Source: Paragordius varius
Lineage: Eukaryota > Nematomorpha
Length of the DNA stretch: 64,000 bases
Assembly (NCBI GenBank): GCA_964247055.1
Contig: OZ176054.1
Span: 7,998,001 to 8,062,000, forward strand
Direction: 5' to 3'
Shown: piece after piece, positions 37,253 to 48,834 of the stretch
How positions within the stretch are numbered: position 1 is the first letter of the stretch
Layout of the letters: the number at the start of each line of letters is the position of its first letter
The notes under the pieces: model-generated
The model's input: only the letters and a program-made list of their open reading frames with translations
Database searches by the model: none
Told to the model about the DNA's origin: nothing
Program-made: the position numbers and the translations under genes

Positions 37253-38974
37253 ATGAACCCAATTCACGAGATATTATATGATGTAACTTTAAAATAATCA
37301 TTCAAGCATTTAAATATTAAACATATTCTCTATCTAGGTGATGATAAAATTTCTAAGAATATTATTATTTTTAATAGTTTTTTACGTTTGGGAGTATTTT
37401 AATTTTTGAAATTTAGATAAATCCCATTATTATAGACTGTAATGATGTTGAATCTGACCACAAACAACTTTGGATATTATTTGTTGATAAAATTTGCCAA
37501 AAATATAACATTGATTATGATATACTTTCAATTTCAGATATCATAGATGCTCAAAAATTGATTACCGATAAACATTTGCACATCGTAATATTTATTTTAT
37601 TTCAGCTCTTTTTAAATGCAGAAAAGTTAAAATATATTGGTCATCATCCCTTGTCTATGATTTCAAGTTTGGGCAACAGAGTAAAATTTAATATTTATTT
37701 TAGATAAATATCTCAACCATATTCATATACGAGACGAATATCAATATAGTATTTGAATATTTCACTCCATTTGTAATAAATGACTCGTTGCCAAATCGGG
37801 GTTTAGTTTACCTTATAATTTTATAGAGGAAATGAAATTAATTTTAACTCAATACTTGACTGAAATGAGTATTGGTATTGATAGTTCGCAAATGGCCAAT
37901 GTCATAAATATTATTTTAAGTTTATATTATCCAATTTGTAGGAATTCAGCCAAATTGATTCAATTGGTAAAATCTTATTAAAAAATTTATAGGCTGAAGC
38001 TATTATGTGTCCGCAAAAAGAAGAAGGTTACTCAAAATATAGTTTATTGTATAATTCATTTTATATTTTAATTTGATTTTTTTTAATTATCGCACATTAT
38101 CTCATTATAACTCCAAATTAATTAGTCTGATATCGAACGATTTAATTTTTAACCATATATTTTGGCAGTAATTGTTGCATGTTAGAGAAAACCTGTCATT
38201 AATAGCTAATAATTAAAAAATTTATATTTTTTAATAAGGATTATTTCTAACTAAGGTTAAATTAAAATGGTAATAAAATAATTGGAGAACTATATAATGT
38301 CCATAATATATTTTCAACCTTAGAATATTCGATCAATAGAGAATTCAAAAATTTATTGTCCCTATATCACCGCTTTATTTCTCCCACAAATGATCCGAAA
38401 TCTCCGTGTAACATTTATATATATTTATATATGTTATAAGACCATAAAAATATTTAATTGCATTTTAACATAGGATAAATTTTTGTATATATATATATAT
38501 ATATAAATATAGCACGGGACATTGATTTCAAATCAGATTATTTATTAAAGCTACCCTTAACACACAAATTTATCTTGTTGTCGGCTTTTATTGCATCATT
38601 CCAAACAAATACTCAATCTATTACGGTAATTTGTGTTTTTTAAAACGCTTGTTTTTCCCGGCATATTTTTTATTGCTAATATATTATTATAAATTGGTTA
38701 TATTTATAAAGTTTTGTTCTTAAATTGAGTTAATATGATATTTTATCGATTATATTTAATCATATTATAAATATAGGACACATATAAAAGCAAGAAAAAA
38801 CGCAAGCAAAACAAAACCAAAAACAAAGGTTCTATCGAATCCGAAAAATTGCTGTTTCCAGCCACGTTTACAACTAATCGCTTGATAACAGTCTTCAGAT
38901 TTGTTTCACGCGGATGGCAAATACATTCCAATTATGAATTTTCATTTGGTTTTCAGACAGCGGTAGATCTTTAA
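37253..38974 (+). CDS. ORC5: Origin recognition complex subunit 5
   Basis: Ten exons: 37253-37282, 37307-37393, 37417-37584, 37606-37680, 37704-37800, 37827-37966, 37993-38026, 38288-38407, 38513-38625, 38777-38974; 1062 nt, 353 aa, phases closing. ORC5 is one of the six origin-binding subunits that load the MCM helicase. Matches in order: 'HILFLNAEKLKYI' (Walker B region, DNAEKL in relatives), 'INISTIFIYETNINI' (sensor strand), 'YFTPFVIND' (FEPFVL), 'MANVINIILSLYYPICRN' (YINILLGVFY.VCRD), and 'LPLTHKFILLSAFIASF' (LPYYSKFILIAAYLASY). The Walker A position reads 'GDDKISKN' and the Walker B Asp is Leu, so ATP binding is doubtful. The first six introns are 24, 23, 21, 23, 26 and 26 nt; the later three are 261, 105 and 151. 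The protein is shorter than the roughly 435 aa of human ORC5, so the last exon (stop 38972-38974) may instead splice to a segment ending near 39097. Confidence 0.87.
38486..38505. repeat. (TA)n microsatellite in ORC5 intron 8
   Basis: Ten TA dinucleotides lying just before the acceptor of exon 9 (38511-38512). Confidence 0.85.
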
Positions 38975-39704
38975 TTGTTATTTAAAATTTTTGTGGACAA
39001 TTAAAAACCTATCAATTAACTTTAAAACAATAACAAAAGACAAAAATTTCAAAGCTCTTGTGCCATTAAAATTGAAAAATCTCTTATTTTAAACTTTTGA
39101 TGCTAATTTTTTAGTTTCGTAAAACCAAATATAAAATTGGGAAATTCAAATACAATTTATTATATGGAACACAAATTTTTGATATTTATTTTACAAACGT
39201 TTGTATAATTTTAATTTAATTTTGCAGGCCATTTGAATTTTGTTTATTTAAGTTGCATATAAAAGTATTATTAAATATATAAATAATGGATTTGAAAATA
39301 TTACAACAGAATAATATAGCTTTAAGTATAGTTATTTGCAAATTAAGTTTACGATAACCACCAAATACATTACATTTCATATTTAACTATGTTAGGTCAA
39401 GTCCTTGATTAATCATAAATATATTGTTGACGTTTCAACAACCGCCATAACCAAATTTAATTGCACAATGACTTTGAATGAAGCCAATGCGATAGCCAAG
39501 TTTTTTTATTAAATTTTATCTAACGTGTGTAGGAGTATCGGATTCGATTTGAATGGTATTATGCAAGTTTAGTCCTCATACCAAATTTTTTTACATATAT
39601 ATTATTAATAAAGCATTAATTTATTCATAATTGCAAACCATTTAGATAAATCATTATAAGATTTTAACTTAATACGTTCTTTTTAACTCTGAGATTTCTT
39701 TCAT
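38975..39704. other. Convergent 3' spacer between ORC5 and the LDLa/Ig gene
   Basis: Should hold both 3' UTRs. A short open stretch at about 39043-39097 ('NFKALVPLKLKNLL') could be a true last exon of ORC5, because a donor inside exon 10 (phase 1) would join it in phase, but this is weak. Otherwise AT-rich with no gene. Confidence 0.4.
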
Positions 39705-42700
39705 TCACTTTTTAAGTATGTTCAGCAATACGGCATCATCGTCATCGGGGTATTGGAATTCAGTTTTAAAATCAAGTCCACCACCACTGTTTGCTTTAGT
39801 TCCCGACATATCTACAAAATAAAAATATTTATCATTGTTTGTTAAATTTTGGGGTCCCGTTTGTACCTTTTTATGCTGCATCGGTTAGAATAAATTATAA
39901 GCCTTCTAAATTTTTTGACAGTTTGGGATTCAATATAATACAATCATGCCGAAAACCAAACATTTAATTATCAGTATTTTGCCTATAGTTTTTATCATAA
40001 GAGAAAACGCCTAAAATCTTACCATATATTTGTATGATATTAAAATAAAATAACCCAATAGTTGATATCTAAAAAGTACAACCGAAATGCTGAAAATCCA
40101 GCGTTTAACCCAACCCAGTTTTTTTTTACATTTCCCCCTGCCCATTAATGTTTTTTTTGGAATTCCGAACCGTCCTCACCCTAATTAAATGTGTTCCGCC
40201 CCCTTAAACCTGACACACTATTAAGTATCCAAAATTCCCATATACTAATGTTTGGCCCATTGTTAATATCAGGGCTATGTTTTGAAGCCATGGCTAATTT
40301 CTGTAACAATTCTTGACCGGCAATAGGTGGTTCATAAGGAGCATCTTCAGTATCAAAAGGAGCGCCAAACAAATCATTACCCGTTGTTAGGCCCCTATTC
40401 TTGTCCATACAATCAAATTTTATTTGTTGTTCTTGAATTTCTGGTGATAGCGCCTATGCCACATAAATTGGATTTATATTTCAGTAAATGAAATTATACA
40501 GACAAAATGTAAAGATTAAAAGACAAATATTTTTTTTGAAAAAAAACCCATACTTTTTCAAACCTTGTTGTTTTTCTATATATATGGTATGAATTATATA
40601 AATAGTATATTATCAATTTATTTCTGTCACCCCCATTGAGCCAAAAAGTATGAGTTATTATTTAATAAATCCAAATTTTAAAATAGGATTATTTCAAAAA
40701 ATATTTGTCTTTTTATTTTTACATTTCGTATGTATAATTTCAACTGTAAAAATGGATTTTTCGGGATAGTTTTCAAATCCAGGGCTACATCAAATTTAAA
40801 TATTTTAAAAATACCAGAAACAAATTAAATATAGATTCCTATGGCCTTTTCCTTATTAATTATATTATAATGTATTAGTGTGAAAATCCCCATTTCACAT
40901 GTCCAAATCTTCGTTAAATCTTTAAAATAGCAATTAGAAAATTGATGATTTTAATCAAAATTTTGCTTTTGTTTCATTTAAATTTCAGAGCCATACAAAT
41001 TTTGGATTCAAAAGTTGACGAATTGTGGCAAAAATAATTTTTATGGTAATATAAATTAAAATAACTAGTCATGAAAACACCCAATATAATTGATTTTAAA
41101 CTATTTGAATAATGAAGTGTTAAGTTTTTCCACTAATCAAATATTAGTTTATTATAATATAATGTAATGTTATTATAAACGTTATCTATTTGCAATATGT
41201 AAAAATGTCAACCACGTAACAACGATATAAGGAAATAAAAACAAATTTAATACCTGATAATTTATAATAATCAAACATTTTTCATTTCTAAAAATAAATC
41301 AAACCTGATCCATGACCGATATAAATGGTTTCTCCGAATCCGTTAAGGGGGGAGGACCTTTTAATCGTTTAACTGGTCCCTGCATTTCACCCATACCAGG
41401 CTCCATGGCTTAAAATAAATAAAGTACATATATTTTTTCCAAATATTGTCCATTTAAATACATCTTTTTAATATATACCTTTATTATTAGAGTTTGGACC
41501 ACGTTTAAATTTACGGGCCTCATCTGCTTTGCGTTTAGCCTCAGCAGCTTGTTCAGCATAAATTTTTCGTTTTACAGATATTACAGCTAAAAAATTTGAC
41601 AAAAAAATGTATAGATGGATATATATAAGATAGTTTAATCAACCATTAGTTTAATTCCCAAATATTAGGTTTAAAATATTATTGTGTTTTTTTTATGTGT
41701 AATTTTTTTCAAAATTTAAAATAGTTTTATCGACCAAATCTATATATTTTTATTATTATCGCCCATTTGTGTTTGATACACAAGTTTAAATGTAAAATAT
41801 TTACATGTATAAATTGACTGTAATTAGTTAAACTATACCTGATATTTTCCGATATGAGAGATAAAACAACACACAAAATACCAAAAATGATATCACAAAC
41901 ACAACAATAAATTTGGTAAAGGATTCTTTTGTAACTAAAGTAAAAAAATTATGAAATAAAATTATTTTATAACTTTTTAATTTTTGAAAGAATATAAACA
42001 AAATATATAATTTAATAATTGCCTTACTGAAATATTGGGCAAAAGGTCCTAAGGCAGGATCTATATGTTTCAAATAAATAAATATCGTTTAAGATTAATC
42101 TTTAAATAAAAATAATGAATTATTATATTTGTCCCTTTTTTTCTTTTATATAGATGGAATTTAGATAAATTAAAAACTTATAACATAAATATTCAATAAT
42201 ATAAAAATGCCCTTACAATAAATAACAGAGTCAAAAAATCATTATTGGGATATAAAACCATCATATAAAATACCATTTACATATACTTTAATTGATTTAC
42301 AAAAATATGATTATAAAATATTTTTTTAACAAACCTGGGATTATCAATTGAACCGGGTTTGGAAAATATTGACCTAACTCATTCATTCCTATGCACAAAA
42401 AGTAACCGTTATAATTGATGGTCAAATTATCCAGTAATAAGTAATTGCGTTCATAGAATGTCAAATTATTTTCCATTGTTTTGGTTGTTGTAATCTGAGG
42501 CGTCCATGCATCATTTTGATTTATATCATGATAGGTTATGTACTTTATATTAGACGTTACATCTATGTCTTGATTGTGTACACCTAAAAATATTTATTGA
42601 TAAAGTTATTATTATTGGTGTAAAAAATGTTAATGTTTAAATTATTTTAACCTGGTTGAATATTAATGGGACGTTTAGAATATATCCAACGTATAACAGG

Positions 42701-45700
42701 TAACGGGTATCCATTAAATTGACACGTAAGATTTAATGAAGTCTCAGTTTTTAGAGTGATTTGACCTTCGGCTGATAAATGTTGAAGGCTTACAGGAGCT
42801 ACGTATAAAAGCATTTTTTTTTCAAATTTTACTAAAAAAATTTATTTGTTTGTGTAAATTTTTTTACCCAATATATTGGGTATAGTGGCATCGACTAGCG
42901 TTTCATTTTCAAAGGTGTAAACACTTTTGCAGACAATGGAGGTACCAATATATCTTGCTGGATTTTCCATACTTATTAAACTTTGAATCTTTTCTCCCAG
43001 GGTTTTATTTATATGGCCCTCGGTTTCACGCATCGCACCAGTTTTATCTTTATATAGCCTAAATAAAATATATTTTAAAAGTTTTCGTTCCACAATGCGT
43101 CAAAAAGGGCGAAAAAAATGCAAAACTTTAAGATCTTATTAGATAGAAGAGTTACATAAAACTCATACACTTAACTTATAATATGGGATAGTCAAGTAAA
43201 TAATAAAATTTATTTTTTTCATATTATACCGAAAATATGTTGACTAATATTATATAAAAACTCATTTTTGGGGTAAAATGAGCTTACTTGAGTAATTTTA
43301 GTTTGCGATAATATCAACTTTGAATTTCCCAGAAAGTTATATGCTATGTGGGAAATTATAGAAATAATTTTTATTTTTTTTGAAATATACTGAAAATAAA
43401 AACTTATTTCGTGTCTTTCTGAATTATGTGGACAGTAAGTTATAAAATTAGGCATTTGTGATTTCAAACTATAAAATAAAGGAAATTTCAAAATTTAATA
43501 TAGTCCTTTTTTACGCGAATAATTCCATTTAAAATTTTGAAATATTATATTACAAGTTTTTTGCCCTTTTGGATCTAAAAAAATACAGTCGTTAAAAGCA
43601 TTAATAAACACACTTAAAGGTTGATTATCACCAATAGCGTGTTAAATTATAGATTAAAAAATTGTCCATTTTATAGTATTTTACATGATATGTAAATATT
43701 TTTTATATTATAAATTAGATATTATTTTACATCTAAAACGAATACATTTTAGTTTTAAAAAAAATCTAAGCATGATAAGTTTTAGCCCATTCATGTATGA
43801 CTTGTTCCACAAAAACTTTTAAAAAATAATTATAAATTTTAACTGTCAAAATATCCTATAAAAACATTATTTCAAAAAATATTTATAATTTAACCACAGA
43901 ATTTTTGGACGCATATATCCTTCTTTTAGCTCACAACCAAAAGATATTGGTTTGTTATACAAGTTATGTTCTATATGCCGTTGAGTAATGTAAAGATTGG
44001 GAAAAGATGGTTTTTCTAAAATAATACAATATAAAAATATAAATCAATAGATATAACCTATTATATACAGTAATAATATCAAAAAGATCATCATCATAAT
44101 TATAAATTTTAATTTAAAAAATGCTAAAAAAATTAATTATAATATATATGTTGGGCAATACATAACGTATTATGTTGTCAAATTATAAACATTTTTTGTA
44201 ATATAACAACTTGAAATAATGATTTTAATTAAGCATAAAAAAGTTCTTATATTGTCAAATTTTTAACATATGCCTAACATTTTTTGTAATGTAATTATTT
44301 GAAATTATGATTTTAAGGTTGATTAGAAATCTTATACAAAAAACTATTTCACACGGCTAATTTAATTAGATTAAAACTTAGGGGCAAAAACTAGATATCA
44401 TGGATATAGAGCAAAGAAAAAAAAGGAAACATACTATAGACAGCAAATTTTAGGGTGTGGGAACCCATGATTGATGCCTTTTTCCCACAAACATTTTCGT
44501 AGATGCGTTTTCTATCAATGATTTGAAGCATTAATTCACTACTATTCATGTTTAATTGGGGTGAAAAGATGGTAAAAATAAGTTGTTTAGGATCAGTATC
44601 CGTTAGTCTAGCCCCATAAGTTGAATCTTGAAACGTTTGTTCAGCATATTTTACGCCATTTATGAACCATATAGAGGAGTAATCATCCGTGGTATAATTT
44701 TGTAAAATGTTATAGGTTATTTGTGATGCATGGTCTTGCAACATATCTCGAACGCTTGGTGGTTTTGTCATTAGAATAGTTCCTAAAAAGTTTCATGTAA
44801 TTAATACGAATTTGGGAATGAATTAATAAAGTAAGTTTTTGTCCCTAATAATTTGTAATTATTAACATAAAGGGGGGTAGGAATACGGATAATGATTGAT
44901 ATTATGGTTAAATATATAGTCTAATATATCTATTTCAACTAGCAAACATATTGTTATTTAATTCGGCCCTTATAAAAATATTATAAAATAAATTTAACTC
45001 TATCATCTTAGTAAAAGTATTTAACTACTTATTAAAAAATAATAAGTAAATACTAATAAAAAAGCGGATTAATTAAAAGTCATGTTTATAGATAATAATA
45101 TGCTAGCACAACCAACCTTATTCAAGATAAATTATAGGGCTCGAAAGAATAAAAGGTATGAATGCAAATATTATAGTAAGACTAATGTACAAATTGGTTA
45201 AAAGATTATGTATCTTTTGATAGATTTAGGGTCACAAAAAAATTCAACACATCTCGAAAATAATCAAAAATAGTTAAGAGTGAAACTCATTAGTTTATAT
45301 GCTTGGTACCAATATCTATTTTAAAAAGCATAAAATTGCAAAATCAAATATAAAGGAGGTTTTAAATTAGAAAAATCAGAAATTACAGTGGATATTAGTC
45401 TTAGGTTCATATTTTTTGTAAATATAAATCATCTCATATAGCACTGCATGAGTGAACAATTAATTGATATTATATCTTATAATTATGACAATTTACCTTA
45501 AACCAAAACTTTACTCATTAAATAAATCTGAGCAATGCATCTATTGTACATATAAATGATTAAATCTTAGTGGTTTTATTTAGAATTTTAGATACTACTA
45601 CCGCTATAGATTCTGTAACGAATTATATAATTCAATTTATTAAAGGTAAACCGTTTTTTCCTTTTTCTGCTTGGCAGAGTATATAATTGAAGCTTTTAAC

Positions 45701-47563
45701 TTTAAAAGCTCAGACCAAGATATATTATCAAAGAAAATCCTAGCGCTTTCAGTTATACTTCCAATCTGATACATGTGAAACTTATACATCACCAGTACAT
45801 GTTCTACTTAAAAATACGCTCCAGGGTCGTAGAAACAGAAGTATCAATATATAAATCAGTAACTTAATTTTTGGAATAAAAAGTAACCAAAAATGTTGTT
45901 CTTTTTCCCGAAATTAGTAATCTAACAACATTGTTAGCAATATGTTCAACGAAATTTGCCGAAAATTTAAAATAGGAATATATATAGCTCTTGCACTCAT
46001 TATAAGTTGTCTACTTTATAAAGAAAAATATCGAGTCATAATAATTTTTATTGAATTGTTACTAAATGCATATTGAGTTTCAATGCAATATTTTTTAATA
46101 TTTGATTTTTAACGTGTTAAAAACTCCCAATATCATAAAAATGCATCATATTTAAATCTTAAAAGGCTTTTAACACTGTTAACTTGATGAAATATATATA
46201 ATAGATAATGTATTAGGATTATGGTGCCTTTGGTTTTGACCGTTACGAGTAATTTACACTTTTGTGGTGAGTGCTCCATATAAGAAAATGATAAAATTTG
46301 CGTACATATCTTTAAATTAAATTTTTTTGGCCAAAGCTAATGCTTCATTCCAAAAATTATCACCTAAAAATACTATAACCTACATTTAAAAAGCAAAACA
46401 ATATTTTCAAAATATTATAATTTTTAGATGTGGACTCCGAAAGTCCCGAATTAATTCGCTCTTGTCAAATGGGTCCCCCTAAAATAAACGCAAATATGCC
46501 TGGATTGGGCGATAAAAATTTTATATGCTAAATTTTATAAACTTAAAATAACTTTTTTCAAAAAATTATTTTAAGCCAAATTTTGTTGAACCGTTTTTCA
46601 TACTATTTTGAGGCATGATGGAAACGGTATATAAACGTTCTATATAATTCGATCATGCTAAACATTTCCATCACATCAGAATTTTCATAAAAATATTCAT
46701 TCGTCTTCAAACTTAATATAAATTTTGTTTTTTTACAAAACTCACCAATAAATGCAAACAAAGTTTTAAAAATGCAATAATTATGTTCAGCATCATCGAA
46801 TTATATAGAAGAAGAGTTTTCATAATATCTTAAAGCGTTTTAAACCGTATACGTCTCCAATAGTATGAAGTACGCTTTAAAAAAAATTTGTTAAAAATCA
46901 AATTTTTGAAAAATGTATTTAATAAAAATTTTTTTATTATATTGAAAATAGCCCATTTAAGAAGAGCGAAAAAATTTGGAATGAGGCCACATTAAAAAAT
47001 TAAAATATTTTAAAAATATTTTTGCTTATATGGAGTTAATATTTTTAGTGATATTTTTTGGAAAAATTTAGCTAAAAAAATATTTAAAAAATATGCGCAA
47101 ATTTTTCCATTTTCCGATATGGATCACCACAAAAGTGTAAACTTTCTTAATTCACGTAACAACCAAAACCAAAGGCACTATGATGATCCTGGTACATTTT
47201 AGTATCAGATTTTATATATTTCAAATTATTGTTTTATACCCCCCCCCCCCCCCCCCCCCGGAATTAGGATGCAGTGTAATAGGGTGAGGTACTGTATTGA
47301 TATAAATCATTATCTTATACATATATATTATATGATGCATATATAATAAATAAAAATTAAAACCACAATCTGATTCATCAGATTGATCAGTTTGGCCTTC
47401 ATTGCAACAGTCAACGATATCGTCGCATTTTTTAGCTATTTCGATACATATTTTTGAGAATTTGCACATAAATCCATCACAAGACACATTTGGAAGCGCT
47501 TGTAAATTATTAAAAAAACCTTAATATTATCCAAATCTTACATAGAAATAAAATCACTAACAT
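39705..47563 (-). CDS. Single-pass membrane protein with LDLa module and Ig-like domains
   Basis: Fourteen junction-checked exons were sought and thirteen found: 47563-47542, 47498-47364, 44782-44435, 44015-43895, 43058-42868, 42798-42652, 42583-42335, 42060-42028, 41934-41839, 41586-41479, 41408-41305, 40453-40246, 39811-39705; 1869 nt, 622 aa, phases closing. 'MLVILFLSLPNVS' is a signal peptide. Residues about 15-52 are an LDL-receptor class A module (six Cys, ending 'DQSDESDC'). An extracellular region follows, with one Ig-like unit ('FGCELKEG', 'ILWLYKD', 'TSIVCKS') and a second, more typical one ('LNLTCQFNGYPLPVIRW' and 'YNGYFLCIGMNELG'). 'FIVVFVISFLVFCVLFYL' is the membrane span. The cytoplasmic tail of about 180 aa starts with a basic helix ('KRKIYAEQAAEAKRKA') and ends in an acidic 'YPDDDDA' stretch. 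Likely a receptor or adhesion protein; ligand unknown. The 2.6-kb intron 2 is enlarged by a foldback repeat. Confidence 0.83.
40489..40746. mobile_element. Inverted-repeat MITE, family J
   Basis: The left arm begins 'tgaaattatacagacaaa' and includes 'aaaagacaaatatttttt'. The right arm ('aaaaatatttgtcttttta', 'cgtatgtataatttcaa') is its inverted copy. It lies in the intron upstream of the 40453-40246 exon of the LDLa/Ig gene. A sister copy is at 61586-61856, and a fragment near 2120. Confidence 0.65.
46185..47226. repeat. Foldback family A, nearly full-length copy
   Basis: Left 'gtattaggattatggtgcc' and 'tttggttttgaccgttacg' are mirrored on the right by 'cgtaacaaccaaaacc' and 'aaaggcactatgatgatcc'. 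Inner mirrored pairs are 'tgatggaaacggtatataaa' near 46616 and 'ttttaaaccgtatacgtc' near 46838, and 'tgtcaaatgggtcc' against 'gcccatttaagaagagcg'. Non-coding, about 1 kb, in intron 2 of the LDLa/Ig gene. Confidence 0.75.
47239..47259. repeat. Poly-C run of 21 bases
   Basis: 21 consecutive C residues in a 75-80% AT genome, immediately beyond the right end of the foldback copy and 105 bp downstream (in gene direction) of the LDLa exon. Confidence 0.9.
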
Positions 47564-47648
47564 AAATCATTACAAATTTAAATAGCGAGGTAGAACTGTC
47601 AAATGCTGGAATGAATGTCCGACACGGTCGATCAGGAAAATCCTAAGG
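47564..47648. promoter_or_regulatory. Shared head-to-head promoter region (LDLa/Ig gene and ABHD14)
   Basis: Only 85 bp separate the start codon of the minus-strand LDLa/Ig gene (47563) from that of plus-strand ABHD14 (47649). Both starts are supported by in-phase splicing of tiny first exons (22 and 15 coding bases). The interval is less AT-rich than the surroundings ('gtccgacacggtcgatcagg' near its right side). The genes must share a promoter, or each must start inside the other's 5' region. Confidence 0.6.
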
Positions 47649-48834
47649 ATGAAACCCATTAGAGTAAATTATTATTTTATCATTTAGATAATTATTGTAT
47701 GCTCGATTTTGGCCATTATCATATCATTGATATATTTTCTATACCAAAGTTCTACAGAAATGGAATCATCACCAAAAGATTTACCAACAAAAGTTTTGAT
47801 TTATTTAACATTAGCATCATAAGGAATATTTTACATTGCGACATTTAGATGTATTCAAGTACAACATTCCACCATATAAATACGATAATAAATCTTCCGT
47901 ATTTAAAACAATGGAATTAAATATAGCTGATAACTGCAAAATTAATGCATTATATCACTTGAACAACAATTCGGAAAACGATGTGCCAGTTTTAATATTT
48001 TTGCATGGTCGTTCCTTTTCTTCTAAAATATGGTTAGAAACAGGCATATTACCAACTTTTTCAAACTTGGGCTTTGATATTTTTGCCCTTGATCTCCCAG
48101 GTTTTGGGATGTCTAAATGTTTACCCAAAGACTACCCATTTAGCAATAGGTTAAAAGAGGCATTAACCCGTAATTATAAAAACGAAACTTCACCATCATC
48201 CCTATACAATAGCAAATCATATGCAGAAATTAAAAATGCCATTTTATTGGATCAAATTGTTAAAACGATTGGTCTTAACTATGGTCACACAAAAAAGTTT
48301 GTTTTAATCAGTCCATCTATGAGTGGAAGTTATAGTATACCATATCTCATGTACTATACGGATATTAATTTTTCCCATGAAATATTTGATGATAATGATA
48401 ATAATGAACATACTTACAAACCAAAAAATGACAAACGGTTTTACGCTTCAACGGATGTAGAAGCAAATTCCATGGAGATGATTGGTTACGCTCCTATTGC
48501 TCCAACCAATTTTGATTCCTTTGATTTCAATGATTATAAACGTTTACGAATACCAACCCTAATCACTTACGGCGAGTCAGATGTGAGATTAGGGATGGAA
48601 TCATTACGGTTTTTAGAACAAATCCCCACAAGCGTTATAGTGCCTATCCCCAATGCTGGACACGCTTGTTACATTGACCAAACGGGTATTTGGTCTCAAG
48701 TGTTTTATAACTTTCTTTTGGCAATCGTACCTAGCCATCTTTCTAGCATTATTATTGGAAACAATTCTCACTCTTCATCTCAATCAATTAGCGAGCCTAC
48801 AATTCCAATCAAAGGTTCGGTTGTTCGAACATAA
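47649..48834 (+). CDS. ABHD14: Alpha/beta hydrolase, ABHD14 family, with N-terminal membrane anchor
   Basis: Three exons: 47649-47663, 47688-47792 and 47824-48834, total 1131 nt, 376 aa. ABHD14 proteins are small alpha/beta-fold hydrolases; ABHD14B has been reported to remove acetyl groups from lysine, and ABHD14A carries an N-terminal membrane anchor as here. Residues 6-28 ('IIIVCSILAIIISLIYFLY') form the anchor. The catalytic domain shows 'LIFLHGRSFSS' (oxyanion region, about 97-107), 'ALDLPGFGMSK', the nucleophile elbow 'VLISPSMSGSYS' with Ser near 205, the acid 'YGESDVRLGMES' with Asp near 293, and 'NAGHACYIDQ' with His near 320: all triad residues are present. A charged Asp/Asn-rich insertion lies at about 224-255, and a Ser-rich tail follows 'FYNFLLAIV'. 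Introns are 24 and 31 nt; the open frame alone has no ATG at its start, so skipping the introns would wrongly choose the TTG at 47836. Confidence 0.9.

Noticed and set aside
38743-38931. 62-codon minus-strand frame
   Set aside because: Antisense shadow of ORC5 exon 10.
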